DNA from: Rossellomorea sp. BNER
GTDB taxonomy: Bacteria > Bacillota > Bacilli > Bacillales > Bacillaceae_B
Length of the DNA stretch: 64,000 bases
NCBI GenBank assembly: GCA_024213275.1
Contig: JANAVG010000013.1
Coordinates: 1 to 64,000 of the forward strand
Reading direction: 5' to 3'
The translations under genes were made by a program, and so were the position numbers. Shown here piece by piece: positions 29,545-40,585 of the stretch. The notes beneath the pieces were generated by a model that did no database searches, was not told the DNA's origin, and saw only the letters and a program-made list of their open reading frames with translations. Positions within the stretch are counted from its first letter, which is position 1. The number at the start of each line of letters is the position of its first letter.

Positions 29545-29970
29545 ATGGAAAGTTTAATCTTTGCGATTTTGATTGGACTTGTCGGAATGATTTTTAACAG
29601 GTTTGGCAATAAGCAATCAAGGGACTCAAAGGAATCCATCCCCAAACAGATAGGCTATGAACTAGAGCAACCTTTGAAGCCAACTCCACAACAAGTAGAG
29701 AAGGCCAGAGAAGTTGTAACGGAAAAAACGAAAACATTTATGGATAGAAAAAAAGAAGCGGACAAAAGGTTAACAGAACTGAAAAAGCAAGAGACGATTA
29801 TTAAAACCAGAACATCTAATCGAACAGAAAAAAGAGAAGAAACACCGGTGGAAGTACAACAGGGTGAAGTGCAACCGCTCTCCTTTACAAAAGATGATAT
29901 TGTAAAAGGCATTGTCCTTTCTGAGGTTTTAGGGCCTCCACGGGCAAAAAAACGCACACATAGAGGATAA
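29545..29970 (+). CDS. Hypothetical membrane-anchored protein (yqfB position)
   Basis: A 141-residue protein with one N-terminal hydrophobic segment (SLIFAILIGLVGMIFNRFG), a long charged, probably coiled middle (residues 40-110) and a conserved-looking C-terminal motif DIVKGIVLSEVLGPPRAKKR. ATG 29545 follows AGAAAGGAGATCTG, 30 bp after floA, so it is the third gene of the nfeD-floA unit. It occupies the position of yqfB in B. subtilis, but I cannot confirm homology by eye. A role with FloA is only inferred from position. Confidence 0.75.
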   Translation: MESLIFAILIGLVGMIFNRFGNKQSRDSKESIPKQIGYELEQPLKPTPQQVEKAREVVTEKTKTFMDRKKEADKRLTELKKQETIIKTRTSNRTEKREETPVEVQQGEVQPLSFTKDDIVKGIVLSEVLGPPRAKKRTHRG

Positions 29971-29987
29971 CAAAAAAAATATGTGAT

Positions 29988-30035
29988 GAAACCCCCTTTT
30001 ATTTCATAAATATGAGATGAGAGGGGGTTCTTTTT
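29988..30035 (+). terminator. Terminator-like hairpin masking the yqfC ribosome-binding site
   Basis: GAAACCCCC (29988-29996) pairs with GAGGGGGTTC (30021-30030), followed by TTTTTA. The same GAGGGGG is the SD for yqfC, whose ATG begins at 30036. It can end the nfeD-floA transcript and, when transcribed through, hide the SD. Confidence 0.75.
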
Positions 30036-30320
30036 ATGGCCAAAAAATGGGTGCAACAAATGCGCCAGTGGATGACTAAAACAATGGACCTACCAGATGA
30101 TGTCATGATGGACCTACCTAGAATTACGATGATTGGGCAATTACATATCTATATAGAGAATCATCAAGGATTATTAACCTTTTCAGATAAAGAAGTAAGG
30201 CTGCTTTTGAAACAAGGACAATTGCTTATAAAAGGAAAGTCATTTGTGATAAAGATGATCCTTCCAGAAGAAATCATGCTTGAAGGAAATATTCAAGAAG
30301 TATTATATCTTGATCAGTAA
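30036..30320 (+). CDS. yqfC: Sporulation protein YqfC
   Basis: A 94-residue protein of the YqfC family, expressed in the mother cell under sigma-E in B. subtilis. The family shows a DLPRITMIGQLHIYIENHQGL core, a run of beta strands (TFSDKEVRLLLKQGQLLIKG) and no signal peptide. ATG 30036 follows GAGGGGGTTCTTTTT, an SD inside a terminator-like hairpin. It lies 21 bp before yqfD, with which it forms the usual sporulation pair. A sigma-E promoter must exist upstream but I could not identify it. Confidence 0.9.
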   Translation: MAKKWVQQMRQWMTKTMDLPDDVMMDLPRITMIGQLHIYIENHQGLLTFSDKEVRLLLKQGQLLIKGKSFVIKMILPEEIMLEGNIQEVLYLDQ

Positions 30321-30341
30321 TTGGGTAGGAGGGGTTCTATT

Positions 30342-31529
30342 TTGAAGAATCATTGGTTAACATTTTTTACAGGAAAAATACTCGTAAAGGTGGAGGGAAA
30401 GGGGTTAGAGCGAGTACTTAATGCACTTACTCGCTTAAATATATCTATTTGGCAAGTGAAAAGAGTCGGAACTGAAACGGTTATTTTTTACATTTCTCTC
30501 AAAGACATTCATCATTTAAGAAGAGCGTTAAGAAACTTTGACTGTCGTGTTTCTTTTATTAAAGGACAAGGTACACCATTTTTATGGAAGAGAACACTTC
30601 GGAATAGTGGATTTTTATTAGGAAGCTTGGCTTTTTTTGCTCTAATCATTATATTATCCAATATGATTTGGGGAATTGAGATAAAGGGTGCATCCCCAAA
30701 AACAGAACATGAAATCCGAAAAGAACTTGATGAAATCGGTGTGAAAATTGGGAAATCACAATTTTTTGTGAAAGATGTAGAAAGCATTCAACGGGAGTTA
30801 TCCAAGCGTATGGATAATATCACGTGGGTAGGTGTGGAGTTAAAAGGGACAACCTATCATTTTCAAGTCGTGGAGAAAAATGCTCCTGAAGAAGAAGAAA
30901 AGGCAGGGAATCAAAATTTAGTCGCCAAACAGAAAGCTATAATTGTAAAGATGTTCGTTGAACAAGGACAAACAAAGGTTGCCATTAATGATTATGTGAA
31001 AAAGGGAGACCTACTAGTTTCAGGAGTTATCGGAAAAGATGAACAATCGAAAGCTGTGCCTGCAAAAGGGGTTATACTTGGACAAACCTGGTATACCACA
31101 CAAGTTGAACTCCCTCTCAGTACTGATTTTGAAGTGTTTACAGGTCGGGAGAAGTCAAAGCATTCCTTATCGTTTGGAAGTTTTAAAATTCCAATTTGGG
31201 GATGGGGAGAACCAGAGTTCAAGGATTATGTGAAAGAAACGTCAGCGAAAAAGGTTAAGCTATTTAAATGGGAGCTTCCTATTTCATACACTCATACCTC
31301 TATTAAGGAAAACGAGAGCGTGACTCGGACATATAATGAGAAGGAAGCTATTAAAGTCGCCAAACGATTGGCCAAAGAAGATTTAAAATCAACATTGTCA
31401 GAAGATGCTGAAATAATTGGTGAAAAAATTTTACATCAACAGGTTGATAATGGTAAAGTAAGGTTAAACATGTACTATAAAGTGATTGAAGATATTGCGA
31501 TTGAACAACCAATCATTCAAGGAGACTAA
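30342..31529 (+). CDS. yqfD: Sporulation protein YqfD
   Basis: YqfD (395 aa) is a single-pass membrane protein of the mother-cell sporulation programme. The cytoplasmic N-terminus KNHWLTFFTGKILVKVEGKG is followed by one transmembrane helix (about 92-113) and a large extracytoplasmic region. That region includes EIKGASPKTEHEIRKELDEIG and DNITWVGVELKGTTYHFQVV, a POTRA-like fold by inference. The start is TTG 30342, set by TAGGAGGGG; the upstream TTG 30321 precedes the SD. phoH follows after 3 bp. Confidence 0.93.
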   Translation: MKNHWLTFFTGKILVKVEGKGLERVLNALTRLNISIWQVKRVGTETVIFYISLKDIHHLRRALRNFDCRVSFIKGQGTPFLWKRTLRNSGFLLGSLAFFALIIILSNMIWGIEIKGASPKTEHEIRKELDEIGVKIGKSQFFVKDVESIQRELSKRMDNITWVGVELKGTTYHFQVVEKNAPEEEEKAGNQNLVAKQKAIIVKMFVEQGQTKVAINDYVKKGDLLVSGVIGKDEQSKAVPAKGVILGQTWYTTQVELPLSTDFEVFTGREKSKHSLSFGSFKIPIWGWGEPEFKDYVKETSAKKVKLFKWELPISYTHTSIKENESVTRTYNEKEAIKVAKRLAKEDLKSTLSEDAEIIGEKILHQQVDNGKVRLNMYYKVIEDIAIEQPIIQGD

Positions 31530-31532
31530 GGA

Positions 31533-32492
31533 ATGCCTGAAGAATTGAAAACAACTAGTCTACAACTAGAAAACCCAAATGAAGCAATAGCGCTATTCGG
31601 TATTTCCGATTCGCATCTTAAATTAATGGAAGAAGACCTTAAGATTTCCATTGTGACCAGAGGTGAAGGAGTAGCCATTTCTGGTGAAGAAGAGAAGGTA
31701 GTTCTTGCAACAGAAATTTTAAACCGTTTACTAACCATTGTTAGAAAAGGGATTAATATTAGCCAAAGAGACGTAATTTACGCTCTCCAAATGGGGAAAC
31801 AAGGTACTTTAGAATACTTTGATGAGCTATACAATGAGGAAATCACCAAAAATGCTAAAGGGAAATCAATAAGAGTTAAAACCCTTGGCCAAAGACAATA
31901 TATTCAAGCTATCAAAAAAAATGATCTTGTATTTGGTATCGGACCGGCGGGGACAGGTAAAACCTACCTAGCTGTAGTCATGGCCGTTCACGCATTAAAA
32001 AATGGCTACGTAAAAAAAATTATCCTGACTAGACCCGCAGTTGAAGCAGGGGAGAGTCTTGGCTTTTTGCCAGGTGATTTGAAAGAGAAAGTTGATCCAT
32101 ATCTTAGACCGTTATATGATTCTCTACATGACGTTTTAGGTGCGGACCATACAGAAAGACTGGTCGAAAGAGGAACAATTGAAATTGCTCCATTAGCTTA
32201 TATGAGGGGGAGAACACTAGATGACGCATTTGTTATTCTAGATGAGGCTCAAAATACGACAGGAGCCCAAATGAAAATGTTCTTAACACGATTAGGGTTT
32301 GATTCAAAAATGATTATTACAGGTGATCGTTCACAAGTAGATTTACCTAGAGGGGTACAATCTGGTCTTGTGAATGCTGAGAAAATTTTGCATGGCGTAT
32401 CGGGTGTTTCGATCATTTATCTGGAGAAATCAGATGTTGTACGCCATCCACTTGTTGCAAAAATCATTGATGCATATGAAAAGGACTCCTAG
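31533..32492 (+). CDS. phoH: PhoH family ATPase
   Basis: PhoH/PhoL-type ATPase (319 aa), a RecD-like P-loop NTPase with probable RNA-helicase or RNase-associated function. An N-terminal KH-like region (FGISDSHLKLMEEDLKISIV) precedes the ATPase core with Walker A GIGPAGTGKTYLAV near 131, LTRPAVEAGESLGFLPGD near 168 and Walker B VILDEAQNT near 236. ATG 31533 follows AGGAGACTAAGGA. Its neighbours downstream (pgpH, ybeY) recall the phoH-ybeY link seen widely and tied to rRNA maturation. A terminator follows. Confidence 0.95.
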   Translation: MPEELKTTSLQLENPNEAIALFGISDSHLKLMEEDLKISIVTRGEGVAISGEEEKVVLATEILNRLLTIVRKGINISQRDVIYALQMGKQGTLEYFDELYNEEITKNAKGKSIRVKTLGQRQYIQAIKKNDLVFGIGPAGTGKTYLAVVMAVHALKNGYVKKIILTRPAVEAGESLGFLPGDLKEKVDPYLRPLYDSLHDVLGADHTERLVERGTIEIAPLAYMRGRTLDDAFVILDEAQNTTGAQMKMFLTRLGFDSKMIITGDRSQVDLPRGVQSGLVNAEKILHGVSGVSIIYLEKSDVVRHPLVAKIIDAYEKDS

Positions 32493-32505
32493 ATCTCAAA
32501 TGATG

Positions 32506-32546
32506 GACTGAAACAGTTTAAAAATGGACTGTCTCAGTCTTTTTCT
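32506..32546 (+). terminator. Intrinsic terminator of phoH
   Basis: GACTGAAACAGT pairs with ACTGTCTCAGTC (one mismatch) and runs into TTTTTCT. Confidence 0.85.
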
Positions 32547-32608
32547 ATGTAGGAAATGATAAAAAATTAATATGTTGATAACTTTGAAATGAGTTTGTCT
32601 GATCATCG

Positions 32609-32721
32609 AGTTCCAGCGCCTAGCACCGGAAGCCTAAACCACCATAAATGAAGGGAAAGGCTTTCCTTTCCTTCATGACACGTTTTATGTTTGTCAGGGC
32701 TAAACGGGTGCTTGCGCTTTT
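32609..32721 (-). repeat. Repeat family B, copy B3 (short)
   Basis: Shares CCAGCGCCTAGC and GCTTGCGCTTTT ends and TTATG-type boundaries with B1 and B2 but lacks the AAAGGCTAAG block. Its central hairpin is ATGAAGGGAAAGG against CCTTTCCTTCAT, again different in sequence from B1. The remaining gap to pgpH (32722-32922) holds no gene I can support. Confidence 0.75.
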
Positions 32722-32922
32722 GTCTTTGGTTGATGTTTTCTTATACTTTATGTTGCTTCAATCTTCAACAGCTTTTGCGAAAATAAAAGATTTTTGTTGG
32801 ATTTTATATGAAGAAAACAATTTGAAGATGAAATCTCTACTAAAAACTGTTATCATTTTACATAAATTGATAGAAGTTTAGTTCAATATGAGCCTACCAG
32901 TTATAGGGGATAGGAGGTAAAA

Positions 32923-35100
32923 ATGAATTTTCATCCTTTTATAAGCAAACTTAGGTCTATTTTAAGCTATAAGGTATTTACGTTCCTGATTTTTATCATT
33001 TTAGGTTTACTTCTATACGGAGTACTTTACGGAAATGTGAAACCGGAAACATATGATATAAACGTTTTTGAAGAGTCTGATAAGACGATTGTGGCACCGA
33101 AAAATGAAGAAGACAAGAAAAAGACGCAAGAGAAAAGGGAAAAAGCTGCTGAAGAAGTAGAACCGGTTTATGTACATAATAATGAGCAATTACCGAATCG
33201 TATTGCACTTGTAGATTCGATTTTTACATTAGTTAAAGACGTCAATAAGGAATCGACTCCCGAAAAAGATACAGGTGAAAATTCCGAAGCTACAAAAGTA
33301 CCAACACTTGATGAGAAGCTCGCTACTCTTAAAACAAAATTAACGGCAAATGTAAAAGAAGATATTACAAAAGAATTATCGGATGAAGATTTAAAATCAT
33401 TACTTAGTTTGAGTCAAGAAGAATTAGAACGTGTGAACATATTTATTGTTAGTCAACTTAAGACTGTAATGGATGAAAAAGTGTATGATGAAGAATTAAC
33501 AGATGCAAAGGGGAAAATGGAACAGTATTTAAAAATGAGTAATTTCTCAGAGAAAGTGATTCAGTCAATGGTTTCCATTGGTCGTTTAGCTGTTGCCCCT
33601 ACAGAAATCTATAATGAAGAATTAACAGAAGAGAAACGAATTGCAGCAATGGAAGCAGTAGAGAAGGAAATCATTCTAGAAGGTACGATTATTGTGAGAG
33701 AGGGAGAAATGGTTACTCACGAAATGTATCGTCAGCTAGAGCTTCTCGGATTATTATCTGATGGTGGATCGCTAAAAATTTACCTTGGACTCGGTATTTT
33801 TGTATTTGTTTGTATAGGATCCATTTATTACCACTTCTATAACTGGAATCTTCCAGAAGAGAGGAAACAAAACCGACTTATTCTTCTTAGCTTAATTTTT
33901 GTCATATCCTTAATCTTAATGAAAATTGTCGGGCTTATGAATGAGCTGGAATTGGATAAGGTAGGTTTTCTCTATCCTGCTGCACTTGCTGGTATGCTGA
34001 TTCGAATCATGCTCAATGAGAGAGTGGCCATGTTAGTGGTCATGATTCTAGCGGCTTGTGGAAGTATTGTGTTTCATTACGAAATTTCCGGTGCGATTGA
34101 TATCGAGATGGCGATGTACATACTATTTAGTGGATTAGCAGGTGTTTTATTCTTATCAAACAGACGTCAAAGATCCAATATTTTACAAGCGGGATTATCG
34201 GTTTCTGCTGTGAATGTCCTGATTATTTTCTTCCTCATCTTTTTAAGAGGTGCTCAATATTCTGAGGTTGAATACATGTATTTTGTTGTTTATGCTTTTG
34301 TTTCAGGTATAAGTTCTGCTGTATTGACAATTGGATTCTTGCCTTTCTTTGAAGCAGGGTTTGGGATCCTTTCTGCCATGAGGCTTGTTGAATTATCAAA
34401 TCCAAACCATCCGCTGCTGAAAAAGATTTTAACAGAAACACCTGGTACCTATCATCACAGTGTTATGGTCGCGAATTTAGCAGAATCGGCTTGTGAAGCA
34501 ATTGGAGCCAATGGATTATTAGCAAGAGTAGGTTGCTATTACCACGATGTTGGGAAAACAAGGAGACCTCATTTCTTTATTGAAAATCAGATGAATATGG
34601 GGAACCCTCATGATCGTCTTTCGCCAGAGACGAGTCGGAATATCATTATTTCACATGCAACAGACGGTGCTGAAATGCTTCGAAAGCATAAACTGCCTAA
34701 AGAATTTATTGAAATTGCTGAACAACATCATGGGACCACTTTATTAAAGTTCTTCTATCATAAGGCTAAAGAGCAAGGAAAGGATGTTAATGAGGAAGAT
34801 TACCGCTATCCAGGGCCTAAACCTCAAACGAAAGAAGCAGCGATTATCTCTGTAGCAGATAGCGTTGAAGCAGCAGTAAGATCGATGAAATCTCCGACAG
34901 CAGAAGAAATAAAGAAACTTGTTGATAATATTGTGAAAGATCGGCTGCAGGATGGTCAATTTGATGAATGTGATTTAACATTAAAAGAACTCCAGGTAGT
35001 AAAGAAGACACTATGTGAAACACTAAATGGTATCTTCCATTCTAGAATTGAGTATCCAGAAAATGAGGAAAAGGAGAATAAACATGAGTCTAGTCATTGA
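32923..35100 (+). CDS. pgpH: PgpH, 7TM-HD cyclic-di-AMP phosphodiesterase
   Basis: PgpH/YqfF (725 aa) is a membrane phosphodiesterase that degrades c-di-AMP to pApA. One N-terminal transmembrane helix (about 17-37) is followed by a large extracellular 7TMR-HDED domain (about 40-285), seven membrane helices (about 288-470) and a cytoplasmic HD domain. The HD metal motif is [11 protein letters not shown] (H541, D542), with HHS near 509, [16 protein letters not shown] and [11 protein letters not shown] also seen. ATG 32923 follows AGGAGGTAAAA. Its last 17 bp overlap ybeY. Confidence 0.96.
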   Translation: MNFHPFISKLRSILSYKVFTFLIFIILGLLLYGVLYGNVKPETYDINVFEESDKTIVAPKNEEDKKKTQEKREKAAEEVEPVYVHNNEQLPNRIALVDSIFTLVKDVNKESTPEKDTGENSEATKVPTLDEKLATLKTKLTANVKEDITKELSDEDLKSLLSLSQEELERVNIFIVSQLKTVMDEKVYDEELTDAKGKMEQYLKMSNFSEKVIQSMVSIGRLAVAPTEIYNEELTEEKRIAAMEAVEKEIILEGTIIVREGEMVTHEMYRQLELLGLLSDGGSLKIYLGLGIFVFVCIGSIYYHFYNWNLPEERKQNRLILLSLIFVISLILMKIVGLMNELELDKVGFLYPAALAGMLIRIMLNERVAMLVVMILAACGSIVFHYEISGAIDIEMAMYILFSGLAGVLFLSNRRQRSNILQAGLSVSAVNVLIIFFLIFLRGAQYSEVEYMYFVVYAFVSGISSAVLTIGFLPFFEAGFGILSAMRLVELSNPNHPLLKKILTETPGTYHHSVMVANLAESACEAIGANGLLARVGCYYHDVGKTRRPHFFIENQMNMGNPHDRLSPETSRNIIISHATDGAEMLRKHKLPKEFIEIAEQHHGTTLLKFFYHKAKEQGKDVNEEDYRYPGPKPQTKEAAIISVADSVEAAVRSMKSPTAEEIKKLVDNIVKDRLQDGQFDECDLTLKELQVVKKTLCETLNGIFHSRIEYPENEEKENKHESSH

Positions 35101-35557
35101 CTTCCAAGATGAAACCAGTATTCTATCACCATCAGATTTTGAACTAGTAGAGAACCTTTTGAACTTTGCAGCAATAAAAGAAAGTGTAGATCAGGAAAGT
35201 GAACTATCTGTTAGCTTTGTATCCAACGCGAGAATTCAAGATATTAATCGTGATTATCGTGACAAGGATCAGCCAACAGATGTTATTTCATTCGCACTAG
35301 AAGAAATGGGTGAAGATGAAATTGAAATTGTTGGGGTAAATATGCCGAGGGTTTTAGGGGATATTGTCATTTCAGTTGAAAAAACGAAGGAGCAAGCAGA
35401 GGAATATGGTCATTCTTTTTCAAGAGAATTAGGATTTTTAGCTCTTCATGGATTTCTCCATTTACTTGGCTATGACCATATAGAAGAAAAAGATGAAAAG
35501 CAAATGTTTCAAAGGCAAAAGGATATTTTAGAGGCTTATGGGTTACAAAGGACATAA
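35084..35557 (+). CDS. ybeY: Endoribonuclease YbeY
   Basis: YbeY (157 aa) is a zinc-dependent endoribonuclease needed for 16S rRNA 3'-end processing and ribosome quality control. The active-site signature is [20 protein letters not shown] (three His metal ligands), with [16 protein letters not shown] upstream. ATG 35084 follows AAAAGGAGAA and overlaps the pgpH end; the frame is open 57 bp further, inside pgpH, but without SD. It overlaps dgkA by 20 bp, so pgpH-ybeY-dgkA are tightly coupled. Confidence 0.95.
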   Translation: MSLVIDFQDETSILSPSDFELVENLLNFAAIKESVDQESELSVSFVSNARIQDINRDYRDKDQPTDVISFALEEMGEDEIEIVGVNMPRVLGDIVISVEKTKEQAEEYGHSFSRELGFLALHGFLHLLGYDHIEEKDEKQMFQRQKDILEAYGLQRT

Positions 35558-35924
35558 ACCTGGACTGAAACGGTTCCTTAAATCCTTCGTATTTGCTGTA
35601 CAGGGAGTAAATAATGCTTGGAAACACGAAATGAATATTCGTTTTCATGTTTTGGTAGCGATACTTATAAGCTTTTTAGGATTGATCCTGAGGGTCACTA
35701 CCACAGAGTGGCTGATTTTACTTTTGACGATATTTGCTATGATTTCTCTAGAGTTAGTCAATACAGCTATTGAAAGAACCGTCGACTTAGTAACGGACGA
35801 TTTCAAGCCGCTAGCTAAGCAGGCAAAGGACGTTGCAGCGGGAGCAGTGCTGATTTTTTCGATTGGATCTATCATTATTGGAGTGATTATTTTTTTACCA
35901 AAAATAATTCGTTTTCTTAATTAA
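35538..35924 (+). CDS. dgkA: Undecaprenol kinase (DgkA family)
   Basis: A 128-residue membrane kinase of the DgkA family; in Gram-positives it phosphorylates undecaprenol. An amphipathic N-terminus ([24 protein letters not shown]) is followed by three transmembrane helices; the catalytic motif [17 protein letters not shown] is near residue 72, and DVAAGAVLI near 97. ATG 35538 lies within ybeY. Its transcript probably ends at the family C hairpin directly downstream. Confidence 0.94.
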   Translation: MGYKGHKPGLKRFLKSFVFAVQGVNNAWKHEMNIRFHVLVAILISFLGLILRVTTTEWLILLLTIFAMISLELVNTAIERTVDLVTDDFKPLAKQAKDVAAGAVLIFSIGSIIIGVIIFLPKIIRFLN

Positions 35925-35931
35925 AAGCTCA

Positions 35932-36000
35932 GGATAACCCAAAGAGTCAAAAACCATATAAAGCTATGGTCTTGGCATACTTTTATGGGTTATCCTTTTT
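35932..36000 (+). repeat. Repeat family C, copy C2, probably acting as the dgkA terminator
   Basis: GGATAACCC (35932-35940) pairs with GGGTTATCC (35987-35995) and is followed by TTTTTGAG. The interior (AGTCAAAAACCATA, GCTATGGTCTTGGC) is a shortened form of the family C hairpin. The position after dgkA and the T run suggest terminator use. The 36001-36202 remainder holds no gene. Confidence 0.65.
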
Positions 36001-36199
36001 GAGTTTTAAACAAAATTAAAAAAATTTTTATGGAAATTTGAAAACAGCAAATTAGTTGTATACAATAAGTTCACTGACATAAAAAGGTTGTCTAATTTTT
36101 AGAATAATCTAACTATTTTTTAACAATATGATGTCAGCCCATTTTTTTTTTACGAAAATGTAGTAAAATAGAATTGTCAGGATTTAAAGGAGAGTTTAA

Positions 36200-37514
<1,315 letters not shown>

Positions 37515-37625
37515 TCCATCAGTTAGCAAAATTTACGTCACATGAATTCGGATGCTAAGGTCAAATCTAATAACAGAAAGCTTTGGAAGTCTTGCTAGTT
37601 AAAAAACATGAAAGGTGGGGTTTTT

Positions 37626-37769
37626 ATGATAGACTTTACCTGGAAGGTATTTTCTCAAACAGGTAGCATTGACACGTATTTGCTTTTAAAGGAATTGGAG
37701 AAGGACGGACAGGAAGAACCCTATAATTATGAAGAGAATTTAGCTGAAGTAGATTTTCCTCTCTCATAA
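37626..37769 (+). CDS. yqzL: YqzL family small protein
   Basis: A 47-residue protein, MIDFTWKVFSQTGSIDTYLL then LKELEKDGQEEPYNY, with an acidic C-terminus. ATG 37626 is preceded by AAAGGTGGGG. It sits between era and recO, the conserved place of yqzL in bacilli, and matches that small family by its WKVFSQTGSIDTYLL core. Its function is unknown. It is too short for many gene callers. Confidence 0.88.
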   Translation: MIDFTWKVFSQTGSIDTYLLLKELEKDGQEEPYNYEENLAEVDFPLS

Positions 37770-37814
37770 TTTTTCTGTCATCACCCGAAACCAACTTGCT
37801 CGGGAGGTGGCCCT

Positions 37815-38567
37815 ATGCTGCAAAAATGTGAAGGAATAGTTATTAGAACAAACCAGTACGGCGAATCCAATAAAATTGTTACGATTTTCTCAAGGGAGTT
37901 TGGAAAGATAGGGGTTATGGCTAGAGGGGCAAGAAAACCCAATAGCCGATTATCCTCTGTCTCCCAGCTCTTTACATATGGACACTTTTTGTTCCAAAAA
38001 AGTACTGGGTTAGGTACATTACAGCAAGGAGAAATCATCTCTACCTATCGTCATATTAGAGAAGATTTATTTAAGACGGCATATGCAACTTATATTGTTG
38101 ATTTATTGGATAAGGTAACAGAGGATAAAAAATCAGATCCTTACTTGTATGAATTATTATCCCAAACGATTCATTATATTGATGAAGGATACGATCCAGA
38201 TATTTTAACCAATATCTTTGAAATGAAGATGCTGCCCATTCTCGGATTATATCCAAACGTAAACCAATGTTCTGTTTGTGGAGAAAAGGAAGGTACATTC
38301 TCTTTTTCCTTTAAAGAAAATGGTCTCATTTGTCATCGTTGTAAAGATAAGGATCCTTATCATATGCCCCTTTCGAGTAATGCAGTTAAGCTTATAAGGC
38401 TTTTTTATTATTTTGATCTCTCCCGCTTAGGGAATGTATCTGTTAAAGATGTGACGAAAGAAGAATTAAAAAAGGTTATCCGAACTTATTATGATGAATA
38501 CTCTGGTTTGGCTTTAAAATCTCGGAGGTTTTTAGATCAGATGGATCATTTAAAAGGGTTATTTTAA
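37815..38567 (+). CDS. recO: DNA repair protein RecO
   Basis: RecO (250 aa) anneals ssDNA and, with RecR, loads RecA on SSB-coated DNA. An N-terminal OB fold ([21 protein letters not shown]) is followed by a helical domain and a zinc-finger-like motif CSVCGEKEG...CHRCK near residue 150. ATG 37815 follows CGGGAGGTGG. It is convergent with the glycyl-tRNA synthetase gene and shares a bidirectional terminator with it. Confidence 0.95.
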   Translation: MLQKCEGIVIRTNQYGESNKIVTIFSREFGKIGVMARGARKPNSRLSSVSQLFTYGHFLFQKSTGLGTLQQGEIISTYRHIREDLFKTAYATYIVDLLDKVTEDKKSDPYLYELLSQTIHYIDEGYDPDILTNIFEMKMLPILGLYPNVNQCSVCGEKEGTFSFSFKENGLICHRCKDKDPYHMPLSSNAVKLIRLFYYFDLSRLGNVSVKDVTKEELKKVIRTYYDEYSGLALKSRRFLDQMDHLKGLF

Positions 38568-38600
38568 AAAAGTGGAGGGGTTCCCCTCCACTTTTTTTAG
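38567..38600 (+). terminator. Bidirectional terminator between recO and glyQS
   Basis: AAAAAAGTGGAGGGG pairs with CCCCTCCACTTTTTTT around TT; perfect, and it serves both converging genes. Confidence 0.95.
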
Positions 38601-39970
38601 AATTTAATTTTTTCGTCTAAGAAGTTTTTAACATCACTTATAGGCATTCGGATTTGTTCCATTGAATCACGATCTCGAACGGTTACTTGACCATCTTCAA
38701 CTGAATCGAAGTCAAATGTGATACAGAAAGGAGTTCCGATCTCATCTTGTCTTCTATAACGTTTTCCGATTGATGCTGTTTCGTCAAAGTCAATTCTGAA
38801 ATCCTTTGCCAGCTCAGCATATACATTTTGAGCTTCATCAGAAAGCTTTTTCGATAGCGGAAGAACCGCCGCTTTAAATGGGGCAAGTGCAGGATGGAAT
38901 CGCATGACAGTACGGTTGTCATTTTCCAATTCCTCCTCCTCATAAGCATCACATAAATAAGCAAGTGTCACACGATCTGCTCCTAAAGAAGGTTCGATAC
39001 AATAGGGAACATATTTTTCGTTCGTTTGCGGATCCAAGTAATGAAAATCTTCACTTGAATGTTCCATATGACGTTTTAAATCAAAGTCTGTACGGTCAGC
39101 AATACCCCAAAGCTCTCCCCAGCCAAACGGGAATTTGTATTCAATGTCTGTTGTCGCATTACTGTAATGTGAAAGCTCTTCCTCATCATGATCACGTAAA
39201 CGCATGTTCTCTTCTTTCATACCTAACGATAATAACCAGTTCTTACAGAAATCTCTCCAGTAGGAGAACCATTCTAAATCATCACCTGGTTTACAGAAGA
39301 ATTCCATTTCCATTTGCTCAAACTCGCGAGTACGGAATGTGAAGTTTCCTGGAGTAATTTCATTACGGAAGCTTTTACCGATTTGACCGATACCGAATGG
39401 CATCTTCTTACGCATAGACCGCTGCACATTTTTAAAGTTAACAAAGATTCCTTGAGCCGTTTCTGGGCGAAGGAAAATTTCATTCGTGGATGATTCTGTA
39501 ACTCCTTGATGTGTTTTAAACATAAGGTTGAACTGACGAATTTCTGTGAAATCTTTACTGCCACATTGTGGACATGCAATTTCATTGTCTTTCATTAACT
39601 CTTCCATTTTTTCAAATGGCATACCATCGACAATAATTTCTTCACCTTTTTCTTGGAAGGCATCTTCGATTAATTTATCTGCACGATGGCGTGATTTACA
39701 TTGTTTACAATCAAGCATTGGGTCATTGAAGTTACCGACATGACCGGATGCCACCCATGTTTGTGGATTCATTAAAATAGAAGCATCAAGACCGACATTG
39801 TATGGAGATTCCTGAATGAATTTCTTCCACCAGGCTTTTTTAATATTGTTCTTTAGTTCTACTCCAAGTGGACCGTAATCCCATGTATTCGCTAAACCTC
39901 CGTAGATTTCAGACCCTGGAAATACAAATCCTCTATGTTTGGCTAAGCTTACCAGTTGATCCATTGACAT
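38597..39970 (-). CDS. glyQS: Glycyl-tRNA synthetase, single-chain (alpha2) type
   Basis: A 457-residue class II synthetase of the eukaryote-like one-chain GlyRS type, charging tRNA-Gly. Hallmarks: [28 protein letters not shown] at the N-terminus, zinc-type CKQCKSRH and CPQCGSKD, motif 2 region [17 protein letters not shown], motif 3 SLGADR, and a C-terminal anticodon-binding domain ([20 protein letters not shown]). ATG 39970 is set by AAAGGAGTG; the frame continues 78 bp upstream without homology. B. subtilis has heterotetrameric GlyQ/GlyS at this locus, while the B. cereus group has this form. It is controlled by a T-box. Confidence 0.96.
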   Translation of the reverse strand: MSMDQLVSLAKHRGFVFPGSEIYGGLANTWDYGPLGVELKNNIKKAWWKKFIQESPYNVGLDASILMNPQTWVASGHVGNFNDPMLDCKQCKSRHRADKLIEDAFQEKGEEIIVDGMPFEKMEELMKDNEIACPQCGSKDFTEIRQFNLMFKTHQGVTESSTNEIFLRPETAQGIFVNFKNVQRSMRKKMPFGIGQIGKSFRNEITPGNFTFRTREFEQMEMEFFCKPGDDLEWFSYWRDFCKNWLLSLGMKEENMRLRDHDEEELSHYSNATTDIEYKFPFGWGELWGIADRTDFDLKRHMEHSSEDFHYLDPQTNEKYVPYCIEPSLGADRVTLAYLCDAYEEEELENDNRTVMRFHPALAPFKAAVLPLSKKLSDEAQNVYAELAKDFRIDFDETASIGKRYRRQDEIGTPFCITFDFDSVEDGQVTVRDRDSMEQIRMPISDVKNFLDEKIKF

Positions 39971-40171
39971 ACTACAGCACTCCTTTAGTTTTAATGTTGG
40001 GTAAAACATTTTGGGACCAATATTCAGCGAAAGCAGCTTTTCAATCACTCAAGGTAGCGGAGGCTAATATATGGTTCGACTACTTCTCTGCAGGAAGCGA
40101 GGATGTTGTCTGCATTCTAAGTTTGTCTTTAGCCTTTCTTCCTCTGTTCAATGCGGCTTCGCTATAAATAT

Positions 40172-40392
40172 AAAAAAAGCTCGTCTCTAGGCATTTAGCC
40201 TAGGGACGAGCTGTATACCCGCGGTTCCACCCTAGTTGAGGTTGACTAGAAAGTCTCACTCCACTTTAAAATTGATAGCTCGAGATCGCCGTTTCCTTGT
40301 GCACTAGGCTTTCACTATCCCTAGTTCGCTTTTTATACAAGTACTTATAAATCTTTCATTGCCGATTATTCATTTAGAATGCCATTATTTTA
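40172..40392 (-). promoter_or_regulatory. T-box riboswitch (glycine) with terminator
   Basis: On the minus strand the T-box AGGGTGGAACCGCGGG (40233-40218) is followed by GCTCGTCCCTAGGC pairing GCCTAGAGACGAGC and seven T (terminator 40172-40211). The variable T-box base is A (TGGA), which fits a U discriminator on tRNA-Gly. The leader begins near 40385. Uncharged tRNA-Gly should stabilise the antiterminator and turn on glyQS. A further 200 nt of untranslated leader separates the terminator from the start. Confidence 0.93.
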
Positions 40393-40415
40393 TCATTTTT
40401 AAAACAGATACACAA
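40387..40415 (-). promoter_or_regulatory. Sigma-A promoter of the glyQS T-box transcript
   Basis: On the minus strand TTGTGT (40415-40410), a 17-bp spacer and TAAAAT (40392-40387), directly before the T-box leader. Confidence 0.65.
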
Positions 40416-40585
40416 CAATTCATGAAAAGATGGGCAAAATAATTGCAGTTTACTAGTGGAAAGGCTAATCTTTGGTGAGGGGTTTATTTACTTTGTTCTT
40501 TTTTTGCAAAAATCTTTCTTTTATTTTTTTGAATAGTATATAATATTTAATATAAAGTATAACACTTAAATGGATTGTTCGTTAG

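Noticed and set aside
32648..32881. Open frame of 77 codons upstream of pgpH
   Set aside because: It starts in repeat B3 and has no SD or protein-like pattern.
35084..35924. Overlaps among pgpH, ybeY and dgkA as possible fusion or frameshift
   Set aside because: Each protein is complete with its own start and expected length; short overlaps are normal operon coupling in bacilli.
38965..39342. Long frame antisense to glyQS (125 codons)
   Set aside because: It is a shadow of a highly conserved synthetase on the other strand.
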